NCBI GenBank assembly: GCA_018970145.1
Contig: JAGWWY010000005.1
Location: forward strand, 92,873 to 156,872
DNA length: 64,000 nt
Reading direction: 5' to 3'
Origin: Gammaproteobacteria bacterium
GTDB taxonomy: Bacteria > Pseudomonadota > Gammaproteobacteria > Steroidobacterales > Steroidobacteraceae
How positions within the stretch are numbered: the stretch's first letter is position 1; every line of letters begins with the position of its first letter. The notes beneath the pieces were generated by a model. The model was not told the origin of the DNA and searched no databases. It saw only the letters and a list, made by a program, of their open reading frames with translations. Positions 9,391-19,106 of the stretch are shown here, one piece after another. A program made the position numbers and the translations under genes.

Positions 9391-11652
9391 ATGGTGCCCC
9401 TGATGTCGCCGCTGCTCGCTCATCTCTGCCTCGGTTCGTTGTTGGTTGCGACAACGATGCACGCTGCCTTTGCGCAAAGCGCTACTCCGCCGCTCTGTCC
9501 CGCGCCATCGACACTGCGTCAATCCAAACCGACGGCGGCTCCCGCCACCACACCGATCACAGCACCGGTTGACGAACCGATCGAAGTGTTGAGTGATGGG
9601 GCGACACTCGATCTCGATGGCGACGCATCGTTGAAGGGCGATGTCGATTTGCGCCAAGGCGAACGACAGTTGCATGCCGAGGATGTTGAGTACGACGCCA
9701 AGACGCGTCAGTTTCGCGTCAACGGGCAAATTCGTTATTCAGATCGAACGCTGCAAGCAACGGGTCAGGCTGGCAGCTATCAACCCGCCGACGGCGCGGT
9801 CATCGAAAATGGCTCGTTCGCACTCCCCTCGAGACCCGCCCGAGGCGCAGCGGACGCCATTCGTATTGGTCTTGACGGGAAGGTGTCGCTCTCCGAAGTT
9901 TGGTTCAGCACCTGCCCCGAAACCAAACCGGGCGATCTGCCGGATTGGCGAATCAAGGCCAGCGACATCACTCTCGATACGATCTCTCGTAACGGCACGG
10001 GCCGAAACGCCTCGATCGAATTTCTCGGCGTACCCATCCTGTACTTGCCGTATTTGTCGTTTCCGTTGGGCGATCAGCGCAAGAGCGGTTTTCTATTCCC
10101 CAATCTCGGCTACAACACACGTGGTGGTGTCGAGCTGGCGGTGCCTTATTACCTGAACCTCGCACCCAACTACGATTTGACCGTGCTACCGACGCTGTAC
10201 GGACGCCGCGGACTCGATCTCGATGCCCGCTTTCGATATCTCACGCAGCAGCACCGAGGGGACTTGCGGTTTAATTACTTGCCGGCCGATTCGCTGCGAC
10301 GAATCGACAGAAGCTGGCTGCAAGCCCGACATCGCAGTGACTTCGGTGATCGATGGCGCCTCGACGTCGCTGCACAAAGCGTCAGCGATGCCGAATATTT
10401 CGAGGATTTCGCAGCGGGCGCCGAAGGCACCAGCACCGCGTTCCTGCAGCGCATCGCGCAACTGAGCTATAGCGACGAACGATGGTACCTGCGTGGCGAG
10501 TTCCAGCAGTTCCAGACCATTGATCGCCAACTCGATCTTGCCGCGTTGCCGTATGCGCAACTTCCTCGACTGAGTCTCGGCGGTACCGGATCCTCAAAGA
10601 ATCGGAGGCTCCCGCTGTCGTGGTCACTCGATGGTGAACTCGTGAACTTCGATCGTGACATCGGCGTAACCGGCTGGCGAGTCGATATTGCACCGCGAGT
10701 CAGGCTCGATTGGTCGGGCCCGGGCTATTACCTCAAACCTTCAGCTGGTTGGCGCTACACGCAGTACGAACTTGATGGCGTGGCGCTGGACGCTACACGC
10801 TCCCCAACGCGATCGCTGCCTTTCGCAGCACTCGATGCCGGATTCATCCTTGAGCGCAGTGCAAAAATACCGGGGGACAATCGCATCACCCTCGAACCTA
10901 GACTGCTCTACCTCTGGACACCCTGGCGCGATCAGAACGAGCTACCAATCTTTGACACGGGCATCCCCGATCTCGATTTTGTACAGCTTTTCCGCACCGA
11001 GAGATATGTTGGCGCTGATCGCGTTTCCGACGCCAACCAGGTCAGTCTTGGCACCACGGCGCGAATCTACGATGGCAAATCCGGTCGCCAAAAACTCGCC
11101 GCCACCATCGGGCAGACTTTTTATTTCGACACACCGCGAGTACGTCTGCCGAACGAGCCGCTGACACTGCGCAACGAATCAGACTTGTTTGCCCAAGTCT
11201 CGGTAGCGGCCTGGCGCGCGTGGAACGTCAACATGGGCTTGCAGTGGAACTCGCTCGATAACCGTCAGGAGCGCAGCCAAGTCCGCCTCCAGTATCGACC
11301 GGACGACGAACGCGCCCTCAACCTCGCTTATCGATATCAACACAATCGCCTCGAGCAGGGCGAGGTCTCCGGTGCCTGGCCCGTCAGTCGTCGTTGGAAC
11401 GCCTTTGGACGTATGGTCTACGACCTGCAAGATCGCTCGAGCCTCGAGACCTTTGCGGGCGCCGAATATAAGGCCTGTTGCTGGCGACTGCGGCTCGTTG
11501 GTCGACGCTTCATTTCGACTCGTACCGGCGAACGCGACACGGGTATCTATCTGCAGCTGGAACTCAATGGCCTCGCGAGTGTCGGAAGCTCGGCAGACGC
11601 TTTCCTCGAGCAGGCAATTCGGGGATACTCGTCGACCGGCGTAACTCGTTGA
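9391..11652 (+). CDS. lptD: LPS-assembly protein LptD
   Basis: Outer-membrane beta-barrel that, with the lipoprotein LptE, inserts lipopolysaccharide into the outer leaflet. It has 753 residues with a signal peptide ending near AAFA-QS (residue 29), an LptA-like N-terminal jellyroll (about 50-190) and a barrel of alternating strands. Four cysteines match the disulfide set of the family: Cys36, Cys175 (STCPETK) and the adjacent pair Cys696-Cys697 (KACCWRL). I chose the ATG at 9391; the frame is open far upstream antisense to amgK, which I rejected. An in-frame ATG at 9403 is an alternative. The gap to amgK is only 18 bases. Confidence 0.95.
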   Translation: MVPLMSPLLAHLCLGSLLVATTMHAAFAQSATPPLCPAPSTLRQSKPTAAPATTPITAPVDEPIEVLSDGATLDLDGDASLKGDVDLRQGERQLHAEDVEYDAKTRQFRVNGQIRYSDRTLQATGQAGSYQPADGAVIENGSFALPSRPARGAADAIRIGLDGKVSLSEVWFSTCPETKPGDLPDWRIKASDITLDTISRNGTGRNASIEFLGVPILYLPYLSFPLGDQRKSGFLFPNLGYNTRGGVELAVPYYLNLAPNYDLTVLPTLYGRRGLDLDARFRYLTQQHRGDLRFNYLPADSLRRIDRSWLQARHRSDFGDRWRLDVAAQSVSDAEYFEDFAAGAEGTSTAFLQRIAQLSYSDERWYLRGEFQQFQTIDRQLDLAALPYAQLPRLSLGGTGSSKNRRLPLSWSLDGELVNFDRDIGVTGWRVDIAPRVRLDWSGPGYYLKPSAGWRYTQYELDGVALDATRSPTRSLPFAALDAGFILERSAKIPGDNRITLEPRLLYLWTPWRDQNELPIFDTGIPDLDFVQLFRTERYVGADRVSDANQVSLGTTARIYDGKSGRQKLAATIGQTFYFDTPRVRLPNEPLTLRNESDLFAQVSVAAWRAWNVNMGLQWNSLDNRQERSQVRLQYRPDDERALNLAYRYQHNRLEQGEVSGAWPVSRRWNAFGRMVYDLQDRSSLETFAGAEYKACCWRLRLVGRRFISTRTGERDTGIYLQLELNGLASVGSSADAFLEQAIRGYSSTGVTR

Positions 11653-11671
11653 TTTTTCGCGGAACAAACTC

Positions 11672-12988
11672 ATGACTTCCAGTCTCTCTTCGTGGCTTGC
11701 CGTCGCAGCTTTGCTTTCTTTTCTCGGTGGCACCGCGGCAACAGCGCAAAACCGCACCCTCTCGGACAAGGGCGTGATGCTCGATCGCGTCGCGGCCGTG
11801 GTGAACGACGGCGTCGTGCTGCGCAGCGAACTGGAGGAGCAAATGTCGCTAGTGGGCGAGCGTCTCAAGGCGCAAGGCCTCGAGATGCCGCCGGTTGATG
11901 TGCTGCGTCAGCAAGTGCTCGAGCGCCTGATTCTGCAAGAGTTGCAAATCCAGCGCGCGCAGCGTGCGGGCATTCGTGTCAACGACGAGAATTTGAACCA
12001 AGCTCTGGCTGAAGTTGCGCAGCGCAACAATATCGGCCTCGCCCAACTGCCGGCTGCACTCGCTGCGCAAGGCATCGACTACGGCGCATACCGCGAAACC
12101 GTACGCCGAGAGATGACCATCCAAGTGCTGCAGCAGCGCGACGTCATCCAACGTATCAACGTGTCGCCGCGAGAGCTCGAGCAATTTCTCGAGAAGCAGA
12201 AGTCGCGCCCGTCTGAGCTCAATGAATACAACCTCTCGCACATCCTCATCGCGGTGCCGCAAGAGGCAACGCCGCAGCAGCTCGAAGATGCCACCCGTCG
12301 TGCTGAGGACGTGGTCAATCGTGCGCGTCAGGGCGAGGACTTCGCGCGTCTCGCCGTCGCCTATTCGAACAGCCAAACCGCCCTCGAAGGGGGTGCGCTC
12401 GGTTGGCGTCGCGGTCCTGAAATTCCGACGGTGCTCGCCGATCTCGTAGTCGGTCTCAAACCCGGTGAAATCAGCACTCCGCTGCGCACGCCGTCGGGTT
12501 ATCACATCGTGCGGTTGAATGAAGTTCGTGGTGCCGATCAGCAAGTGGTGATCGAGCAGACCCGAGCGCGCCATATTCTGCTCAAACCCACGGAAATTCA
12601 GGATGACGCGACGGTCGAGCAGCGCCTGCGCGATGTTCGCGAGCGTATCCAGAAAGGCGAAGACTTCGCCGTACTCGCCAAGACTCTTTCCGAGGACCCC
12701 GGCTCAGGCGCGGAGGGTGGTGATCTCGGTTGGACCGCACCGGGTACCTTCGTACCCGAGTTCGACGCCGTTTTAGCGTCGCTGCGCGAGAACGAAATCA
12801 GCGAGCCTTTCCGTACGCAATTCGGCTGGCACATCGTGCAGTTACTCGGCAAGCGTCAATACGACAGCACCGACGAGCTGCGCCGTCAGCGCGCCTTCCT
12901 GCAACTGCGCGGTAGTAAGGCTGATGAAGAAACCGAGCTCTGGTTGCGTCGTCTGCGCGACGAAGCCTATGTCGACATCAAGAGCTGA
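11672..12988 (+). CDS. surA: Periplasmic chaperone and peptidyl-prolyl isomerase SurA
   Basis: Folds and escorts outer-membrane proteins, including LptD, to the BAM complex. It has 438 residues with a signal peptide ending near ATAQ, a SurA N-terminal chaperone domain (about 35-150, LDRVAAVVNDGVVLRSELEEQM), and two parvulin PpiC domains (about 185-285 with SHILIAVP and GALGWRRG; about 297-395 with RHILLKP and GDLGWTAPG), then a C-terminal helix. It sits 19 bases after lptD, and the order lptD-surA-pdxA-rsmA-apaG-apaH is conserved in gammaproteobacteria. Confidence 0.97.
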   Translation: MTSSLSSWLAVAALLSFLGGTAATAQNRTLSDKGVMLDRVAAVVNDGVVLRSELEEQMSLVGERLKAQGLEMPPVDVLRQQVLERLILQELQIQRAQRAGIRVNDENLNQALAEVAQRNNIGLAQLPAALAAQGIDYGAYRETVRREMTIQVLQQRDVIQRINVSPRELEQFLEKQKSRPSELNEYNLSHILIAVPQEATPQQLEDATRRAEDVVNRARQGEDFARLAVAYSNSQTALEGGALGWRRGPEIPTVLADLVVGLKPGEISTPLRTPSGYHIVRLNEVRGADQQVVIEQTRARHILLKPTEIQDDATVEQRLRDVRERIQKGEDFAVLAKTLSEDPGSGAEGGDLGWTAPGTFVPEFDAVLASLRENEISEPFRTQFGWHIVQLLGKRQYDSTDELRRQRAFLQLRGSKADEETELWLRRLRDEAYVDIKS

Positions 12989-13970
12989 GGCCCAACAGAC
13001 GCCGTCGCGCCCCCGTATCGTCATCACCTCGGGTGAGCCAGCGGGTATCGGCCCGGAGCTGTGTGCGCAAGTCGCCCAAAGTCTCACCAAAGATTTAGCA
13101 AACGATGTCGAGGGTCGTATCGATCTAACCTGCCTCGTCGATCGGGGGCTGTTCGAGGCGCGAAGCAGCGCGATCGGAATCGAGACAGATAAGCTGCCCA
13201 TGACGATCGAACATCGACCCCTGAGCGTACCATCGCAAGCAGGTGAGCTCGATGTGCGTAACGCCGGCTACGTTCTCGGGCTACTCGATACGGCAGTCGA
13301 TGGAATCCGCGCGGGTCGTTTCGATGCGATGGTGACAGCGCCTGTCCAAAAGAGCGTGATCGCCGAGTCTGGTGTGCCGTTCTCGGGACACACCGAATAC
13401 CTCGCTGAACGGACCGGTAGTCCCCTGCCCATCATGATGCTCGTTGCCGACAGTCTGCGAGTCGCGCTCGCGACGACTCACTTGCCGCTGCGGCGCGTGC
13501 CCGAGGCGATCACCCGCCGCAAGATCGTCGACATCCTGACGGTGATGCACGCTGATCTGCGGCGACTCTGGAAAATCGCACATCCGCGAATCGCCGTATG
13601 CGGATTGAATCCGCATGCCGGCGAACATGGTCTGCTCGGCGACGAGGAAATCCAAACTATCGCGCCCGCAATCCAAGAGGCCAAAGATCTCGGTATTAAT
13701 GCCTATGGCCCGATCCCAGCCGATACTGCATTCGTGCCGCGCGAGATGGCGCAATATGACGCCATTCTGGCGATGTACCACGATCAAGGACTACCGGTGC
13801 TCAAGCACGCCGGCTTCGGTGCCGCGGTGAATGTCACGCTGGGGCTACCCATCATTCGAACGTCTGTTGATCATGGCACGGCACTGTCAATGGCAGGCAG
13901 CGGCCGCGCCGATAGTGGCAGCCTCAGCGCAGCCTTGGAGCTCGCCGTACGACTGGTCGAACGTCGCTGA
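12969..13970 (+). CDS. pdxA: 4-hydroxythreonine-4-phosphate dehydrogenase
   Basis: Oxidises 4-phosphohydroxy-L-threonine in the deoxyxylulose-5-phosphate-dependent pathway of pyridoxal phosphate synthesis. It has 333 residues from the ATG at 12969, which overlaps the surA end by 20 bases and places the family motif ITSGEPAGIGPEL at the usual position; a farther ATG at 12924 would add a non-homologous tail. Metal-site histidines lie in FSGHTEYLAE, THLPLRRVPEAI and YHDQGLPVLKHAGF, with GLNPHAGEHGL between them. PLP made by this pathway is the cofactor of the Dat enzyme encoded in the same window. Confidence 0.96.
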   Translation: MSTSRAEAQQTPSRPRIVITSGEPAGIGPELCAQVAQSLTKDLANDVEGRIDLTCLVDRGLFEARSSAIGIETDKLPMTIEHRPLSVPSQAGELDVRNAGYVLGLLDTAVDGIRAGRFDAMVTAPVQKSVIAESGVPFSGHTEYLAERTGSPLPIMMLVADSLRVALATTHLPLRRVPEAITRRKIVDILTVMHADLRRLWKIAHPRIAVCGLNPHAGEHGLLGDEEIQTIAPAIQEAKDLGINAYGPIPADTAFVPREMAQYDAILAMYHDQGLPVLKHAGFGAAVNVTLGLPIIRTSVDHGTALSMAGSGRADSGSLSAALELAVRLVERR

Positions 13971-14743
13971 TGGTGTTTGCTCGCAAACGTTTTGGTCAAA
14001 ATTTTCTGCATGATCGCAGCGTCATCGCTCATATCATTGAGGCCATCAATCCGAAGCCGGGCGACCCGCTGGTCGAAATCGGGCCTGGGCGCGGCGCGCT
14101 GACGGAAGATCTGCTTCAAGCAGCGGGCGCATTGGATGCGATCGAGATCGATCGCGATCTCGCTTCCGCGCTGCAGCAGCGTTTTAGTACTCTCGGCCTT
14201 CATCTGCATGTGACGGATGCACTGCAATTTAATTTCGCGACGCTCGCCGAGACCAAAGGTCGACGCTTACGCGTTATCGGCAACCTGCCCTACAATATTT
14301 CGACGCCGCTGCTCTTTCATCTGCTTAAAACGCCCGCTGCCATTTTGGATCTGCACATCATGCTGCAACGGGAAGTCATCGAGCGGATCTGCGCCGAAGC
14401 CGGTAGTAGCGAATATGGGCGACTGACCGTGATGCTCGCGCCGTGGATTGAAGCAGAACATCTCTTTGATGTGGGTCCCGGTGCTTTTAAACCTGCACCG
14501 GAGGTCTGGTCGGCGGTGGCTCGACTGACGGTGAGAGAGCAGCCCGCCTTCGCCGTCGATGCACGTTACGGCCAACTCGTCACCGCTGCTTTCTCGCAGC
14601 GACGCAAAACTCTTCGCAATGCCGTACGTCAATGGCTCGATGCGGCGGCGATCGAATCGTGCGGCGTCGATCCGAACGCCCGACCCGAGACGCTGCAACC
14701 GAGCCAGTTCGCCGCTCTTGCGCAGCTCATCTCCGCTCGCTAG
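13970..14743 (+). CDS. rsmA: 16S rRNA (adenine1518-N6/adenine1519-N6)-dimethyltransferase
   Basis: KsgA: dimethylates two adjacent adenines in the 3' hairpin of 16S rRNA during late 30S assembly, using SAM. Motif X is KRFGQNFLHD, motif I is EIGPGRGALTEDLL and the target-adenine motif IV is NLPYNIS. A C-terminal helical domain with FSQRRKTLRNA completes the 257-residue protein. Its ATG shares one base with the pdxA stop. Confidence 0.97.
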   Translation: MVFARKRFGQNFLHDRSVIAHIIEAINPKPGDPLVEIGPGRGALTEDLLQAAGALDAIEIDRDLASALQQRFSTLGLHLHVTDALQFNFATLAETKGRRLRVIGNLPYNISTPLLFHLLKTPAAILDLHIMLQREVIERICAEAGSSEYGRLTVMLAPWIEAEHLFDVGPGAFKPAPEVWSAVARLTVREQPAFAVDARYGQLVTAAFSQRRKTLRNAVRQWLDAAAIESCGVDPNARPETLQPSQFAALAQLISAR

Positions 14744-14752
14744 CGTTGGCCC

Positions 14753-15130
14753 ATGGACGAACAGCATTGCATCAAAATCGACGTCGTGACGGAATACATC
14801 GACGGTCAATCAGATCCGGACGAGCGGCGATACGCGTTCGCTTACACCATCACCATCGTGAATGAGGGCTCGGTGAGCGCGAAACTGATATCGCGTCACT
14901 GGATCATCACCGACAGTGACGGCAAAGTTCAGGAGGTGCGTGGCAAGGGTGTGGTCGGCGAGCAGCCCTTACTCGAACCAGGGCAGGGTTTTCGCTACTC
15001 GAGCGGCGCAATCATCGAGACGCCGGTCGGCACGATGCAAGGTAGCTATCAAATGCAAGCCGAAGACGGCGTCCAGTTCGACGCTCCGATCGCCGCGTTT
15101 CGGCTCGCCAAGCCCGGCATGCTGCACTAA
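14753..15130 (+). CDS. apaG: ApaG domain protein
   Basis: Small (125-residue) fibronectin-III-like protein of the ApaG family. The blocks [52 protein letters not shown] and MQGSYQMQ are typical. The molecular role is not established; it almost always precedes apaH. The stop TAA shares its last base with the apaH ATG (TAATG). Confidence 0.95.
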   Translation: MDEQHCIKIDVVTEYIDGQSDPDERRYAFAYTITIVNEGSVSAKLISRHWIITDSDGKVQEVRGKGVVGEQPLLEPGQGFRYSSGAIIETPVGTMQGSYQMQAEDGVQFDAPIAAFRLAKPGMLH

Positions 15131-15951
15131 TGCGCCGACTTGCGATCGGCGACATTCAAGGTTGCCTCACGGAGCTGACTCAACTTCTTGGCGTCTGCGA
15201 ATTCGATCGCGCGCACGACCAGCTCTGGCTCGTCGGGGATCTGGTCAATCGTGGTCCTGATTCCTTGGGTGTACTGCGTTTTGTTCGGTCGCTCGGGGAT
15301 ACTGCCAAAGTGGTCCTCGGTAACCATGATCTGCATTTGCTGGCCGTTGCTTTTGGCTCTGGCTCAAGACAGCGACGTGACGGCGATACCCTCGATGACA
15401 TTCTCGACGCCGCAGATCGGGATGACCTTCTGAACTGGCTGATCAGCCGACCACTCGCGATCGCCGCGGAGACAGATCTGATGGTACATGCCGGTCTCGC
15501 TCCGCAGTGGTCGGTGCCTCAGACACTCGAACTGGCGGCCGAGGTTGAACACCAATTACAGCGCGATCCAACAGCGTTGTTCGATAATATGTATGGTGAT
15601 GAACCGTGCGTGTGGTCGCCGTCCCTGAAGGGATTCGATCGCTGGCGCTTTGTCATCAATACACTCACCCGCATGCGTTACTGTCGGACCGACGGACGAA
15701 TCGATCTGAAGATGAAAGGAGCGCCCGGATCCCAAAAAGCGGGCTGGCTGCCATGGTTCGACATCACGCCGCGGGCCAGTGCGGGTGGCCGCGTGATCTT
15801 CGGACACTGGTCGACACTCGGTCTGCTGGATCGCGCTGACCTACTCGCGTTGGATACCGGTTGTGTTTGGGGTGGTCGCCTGACCGCCGCCTGTCTCGAC
15901 GAAGGCACACGCTGGCAGCTCGACTGCGCGGGCCATCGTAACCCCGGTTAA
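15130..15951 (+). CDS. apaH: Symmetrical Ap4A hydrolase
   Basis: Cleaves diadenosine tetraphosphate to two ADP, and in enterobacteria also removes Np4 caps from RNA. The metallophosphoesterase motifs are present in order: GDIQGC, GDLVNRGPDS, VLGNHDLHLLA, and the later MVHAGLAPQW and IFGHWSTLG. The length (273 residues) is normal for the family. Translation start overlaps the apaG stop by one base. Confidence 0.97.
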   Translation: MRRLAIGDIQGCLTELTQLLGVCEFDRAHDQLWLVGDLVNRGPDSLGVLRFVRSLGDTAKVVLGNHDLHLLAVAFGSGSRQRRDGDTLDDILDAADRDDLLNWLISRPLAIAAETDLMVHAGLAPQWSVPQTLELAAEVEHQLQRDPTALFDNMYGDEPCVWSPSLKGFDRWRFVINTLTRMRYCRTDGRIDLKMKGAPGSQKAGWLPWFDITPRASAGGRVIFGHWSTLGLLDRADLLALDTGCVWGGRLTAACLDEGTRWQLDCAGHRNPG

Positions 15952-15982
15952 AATACGGTGACATTTCAGCGAGAGCCGCCCC

Positions 15983-17512
15983 ATGAACACGATCAAGCAG
16001 CAAGATGTCATCGACAGCGTCGCTGACGCGCTGCAATACATCTCCTACTACCACCCGACGGACTACATTGAGGCCCTCGGCCGTGCGTACGAGCTCGAGC
16101 AATCGCCGGCGGCAAAAGACGCCATCGCACAGATCTTGACCAACTCGCGCATGTGCGCCGAGGGTCATCGCCCGATCTGCCAGGATACCGGTATCGTCGT
16201 CGTGTTCGTCAAAGTCGGCATGAACGTGCGCTGGGATGCCACACTGACGCTCGATGCAATGATCAATGAGGGCGTACGAAGAGCCTATCTAGACCGGGAC
16301 AATACCCTTCGCGCATCGATCGTCGCGGACCCCGCCTTCACGCGCAAGAATACTCGCGACAATACGCCCGCCGTCGTGCACGTCGAGCTGGTGCCGGGTG
16401 ATGCAGTCGAGATCACGTTGTCCGCGAAGGGCGGCGGCTCGGAAAACAAGGCGAAGTTCGTGATGTTGAATCCGAGCGATTCGATCGTCGATTGGGTTTT
16501 GAAAACAGTCCCAACCATGGGTGCAGGCTGGTGCCCGCCTGGGATGCTCGGTATCGGTATCGGCGGTTCGGCCGAAAAGGCGATGTTGCTGGCCAAAGAA
16601 TCCTTGATGGATCCGATCGACATGTCCGAGCTCAAAGCGCGCGGCCCGAAAAATCCTCTCGAGGAATTACGCATCGAGTTGCACGACAAGGTGAATGCGC
16701 TCGGGATCGGTGCCCAAGGCTTAGGCGGACTGTCGACGGTGCTGGATGTCAAAATTCTCGACTATCCGACCCATGCGGCCTCAAAGCCAGTGGCGATGAT
16801 CCCGAACTGCGCCGCGACGCGTCACCTGCATTTCACGCTCGACGGCTCGGGTCCCGCAAAGTTAGACCCCCCGGATCTCACCCGTTGGCCCAAAGTAAAC
16901 TGGGCTCCCTCGGCCGAATCGCGTCGCGTGAATCTCGATACGCTGACGCCGACAGAAGTCGCCGAGTGGAAGCCCGGCGATCGACTGTTGCTCAACGGCA
17001 AGATGCTCACGGGTCGCGATGCGGCGCACAAACGCATCGCTGATCTGATCACCAGCGGCAAGGGCCTTCCCGCGGGCGTCGACTTCCGGAACCGCGTGAT
17101 CTACTACGTCGGCCCCGTCGATCCTGTGCGCGATGAGGTCGTTGGACCTGCAGGTCCAACGACAGCGACGCGGATGGATAAATTCACTGAAATGATGCTG
17201 GCGGAGACGGGTCTCATCGCCATGATCGGTAAAGCCGAACGCGGACCGACCGGCATCGAGGCTATTCGCAAGCACAAGGCGGCCTATTTGATGGCCGTCG
17301 GTGGCGCTGCCTATCTTGTCTCCAAGGCGATCAAATCTTCACGCGTCGTCGCGTTCGAGGATCTCGGCATGGAGGCCATCTACGAATTCGAGGTCAAAGA
17401 CATGCCGGTTACCGTGGCGGTGGATGCCACCGGCACCTCAGTGCATCAGAGTGGACCGGCTGAATGGGCTGCCAAAATTTCAGCGAGTGGCATTCCCGTC
17501 AAACAACGCTGA
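15983..17512 (+). CDS. fumA: Fumarate hydratase, class I (iron-sulfur)
   Basis: Oxygen-sensitive [4Fe-4S] fumarase that hydrates fumarate to L-malate in the TCA cycle. It is a single-chain enzyme of 509 residues. Cluster ligands are Cys66 (ICQDTG), Cys184 (GWCPPG) and Cys276 (PNCAATRH). The N-terminal alpha domain and C-terminal beta domain (VGPAGPTTATRMDKF, HKAAYLMAVGGAAYL) are fused, as in pseudomonads. The start ATG follows a GCCGCCCC stretch with little Shine-Dalgarno character. It is 31 bases after apaH and converges on fliA with an 11-base gap. The symbol is by type; fumB would be equally valid. Confidence 0.95.
   Translation: MNTIKQQDVIDSVADALQYISYYHPTDYIEALGRAYELEQSPAAKDAIAQILTNSRMCAEGHRPICQDTGIVVVFVKVGMNVRWDATLTLDAMINEGVRRAYLDRDNTLRASIVADPAFTRKNTRDNTPAVVHVELVPGDAVEITLSAKGGGSENKAKFVMLNPSDSIVDWVLKTVPTMGAGWCPPGMLGIGIGGSAEKAMLLAKESLMDPIDMSELKARGPKNPLEELRIELHDKVNALGIGAQGLGGLSTVLDVKILDYPTHAASKPVAMIPNCAATRHLHFTLDGSGPAKLDPPDLTRWPKVNWAPSAESRRVNLDTLTPTEVAEWKPGDRLLLNGKMLTGRDAAHKRIADLITSGKGLPAGVDFRNRVIYYVGPVDPVRDEVVGPAGPTTATRMDKFTEMMLAETGLIAMIGKAERGPTGIEAIRKHKAAYLMAVGGAAYLVSKAIKSSRVVAFEDLGMEAIYEFEVKDMPVTVAVDATGTSVHQSGPAEWAAKISASGIPVKQR
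17138..17163. repeat. 26-bp perfect palindrome inside the fumarase gene
   Basis: The 13 bases at 17138-17150 are exactly mirrored by 17151-17163, centred on CCTGCAGG. It lies in the codons for VVGPAGPTT, a conserved stretch of class I fumarases. It could form a hairpin in mRNA or be a dyad binding site; it may also be chance within constrained codons. Confidence 0.85.
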
Positions 17513-17523
17513 ATCTCGGTGAA

Positions 17524-18282
17524 TTAGCTGCGCGCGTGCTGAACGGCTGCGTTCCGAGCCGGCGGCGGCGTTCTGCCTGATTCCATGCAACCGCGCAATT
17601 TTTTCGCGACAGCGGTCAACAACTGGCTAACACGTGATTCGCTGACCGAGAGTACGGCGCCAATTTCTTTTAGCGTCAGCTCTTGGTCGTAGTAAAGTGC
17701 AACGATGAGTTTTTCGCGCTCGTTGAGTTCGGCGATGCCCGCCTTCAACGCGCGAAAGACGAGCTCCTCTTCAACCTCGTCTTCAGGCAGCGGCGTTTCG
17801 GCTGCGAAGTCGATCTCCTCCAGCGTCGTCGACTCAGCCAAGCCTTGGTTACGACCGCGAAGTGTGTGGTAGCGCGCGATATCAAGACCCATTTCGGTCG
17901 CGATCTCGCGATGGGTTGGCGCATTGCCCGTCGCATTGGCCAAGCGCGTCTCCGCTTCACGCGCCTCGACGGCCACCTTGACGGTGCTGCGCGGGGCCCA
18001 GGACGCTCGACGAATTTCATCGAGCATCGCGCCGCGGATCCGCAGCTTGGCGAAGGTCTCGAAATCGTTGCCGCGCTCGGGATCATAGGCAGCGAGCGCC
18101 TCGATTAGCCCCACCATGCCGGCCTGGATCAGATCAGCAGGCTCGATCGCCGCCGGCAAACGCGATCGAAAATGCGACGCTACTCGCTTCACGAGACCCA
18201 TGTGCGCAGCGACATCCGGCATCCCAGCCACTTCGATGTCGGTGCAGTCGGCCACCGATTCGTAGGAGTCGCGACGTTTCAT
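17524..18282 (-). CDS. fliA: Flagellar sigma factor FliA (sigma28)
   Basis: RNA polymerase sigma factor for late flagellar genes such as flagellins. Region 2 contains DLIQAGMVGLIEALAAYDPERG and FETFAKLRIRGAMLDEIR; region 3 follows near residue 110; region 4 has the helix-turn-helix TLKEIGAVLSVSESRVSQL. The length (252 residues) is normal. Its ATG overlaps the flhG stop as ATGA, so FliA output is coupled to the flhF-flhG transcript. No flgM anti-sigma gene is visible in the window. Confidence 0.97.
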   Translation of the reverse strand: MKRRDSYESVADCTDIEVAGMPDVAAHMGLVKRVASHFRSRLPAAIEPADLIQAGMVGLIEALAAYDPERGNDFETFAKLRIRGAMLDEIRRASWAPRSTVKVAVEAREAETRLANATGNAPTHREIATEMGLDIARYHTLRGRNQGLAESTTLEEIDFAAETPLPEDEVEEELVFRALKAGIAELNEREKLIVALYYDQELTLKEIGAVLSVSESRVSQLLTAVAKKLRGCMESGRTPPPARNAAVQHARS

Positions 18283-19097
18283 GAGAGCGTCGCCTTGGTA
18301 CTTGGCCCGAGTCGATCCAGCAGGAAGTCCGGTGAATCCGGCTCCGCGGGCAAGGCAGCAATATTCGCTGCAATCTTGCGCAGCGCTGCAACCGCAGGAG
18401 TGATCTCGGACGCTTCGGCCAGCAATTGACGGCGGCGCGTGGCAATGGCGACGCTCTCGTCGCGCGGCACGATACCCGCCAGTGACAGAGGCAATCCCAA
18501 GAATCGAACAGCCACCTCGTTGAGCCGCGTAAACACGGCCTCACTCGCTTTCGCGTTGGTGCTGTCGTTGACGATGATCTCGAATTTTTGAAATCCAAAA
18601 TCGCCATGCATCACCTTGATGAGACCATACGCATCCGCAAGCGAGGCGGGCTCATTGCGGATCACGACCATGAGTGAATCCGCCAACCGCGCGAGAGTCG
18701 TCACATGCGTACCAATACCCGCTCCGGTATCGATCAAAAGAAAGTCTGGTTTCGGCAAGAGGTCGTTGAGTCCTTGCAGCACGCGTGCAAGCCCGCGCCC
18801 ATCGAGTTCGGCCATATCGCGCTGTCCGGAGGCGCCCGGAATGATCTGCAGACCGAGTGGTCCCTGTAGCAAGGTATCCTGCAGACTTTTACGACCCGCC
18901 ACGACGTCGGAGATATCGAACTCGGGCTTCAAGCCGAGCAAGACATGTACGTTGGCTAGACCCAAGTCGCCATCAAACAAGGCCACACGCTTACCCAAAC
19001 CGATCAACGCAGCCGAGAGCTGCAGACTGATGAAAGTCTTACCGACCCCACCCTTGCCGCTCGATACCGCGATGATTTTGGTACGTGTGTTTTCCAT
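18279..19097 (-). CDS. flhG: MinD-like ATPase FlhG (FleN), flagellar number regulator
   Basis: Deviant-Walker ParA/MinD ATPase that limits flagellar number; in Pseudomonas it restrains the activator FleQ. Walker A is GKGGVGKT (residues 14-21). LFDGDLGLANVHVLLG is the switch region and LLIDTGAGIG the Walker B strand. The protein begins only about a dozen residues before Walker A, so there is no N-terminal extension of the kind that in some FlhG proteins stimulates FlhF GTPase activity. It is sandwiched between flhF and fliA in the usual polar-flagellum order. Confidence 0.95.
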   Translation of the reverse strand: MENTRTKIIAVSSGKGGVGKTFISLQLSAALIGLGKRVALFDGDLGLANVHVLLGLKPEFDISDVVAGRKSLQDTLLQGPLGLQIIPGASGQRDMAELDGRGLARVLQGLNDLLPKPDFLLIDTGAGIGTHVTTLARLADSLMVVIRNEPASLADAYGLIKVMHGDFGFQKFEIIVNDSTNAKASEAVFTRLNEVAVRFLGLPLSLAGIVPRDESVAIATRRRQLLAEASEITPAVAALRKIAANIAALPAEPDSPDFLLDRLGPSTKATLS

Positions 19098-19106
19098 GAT
19101 GGCTCG

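Noticed and set aside
9373..9729. N-terminal extension of the amgK frame across the lptD start
   Set aside because: The added 119 residues are low in family similarity, and they are antisense to the lptD signal peptide region; the ATG at 9372 gives the normal family length.
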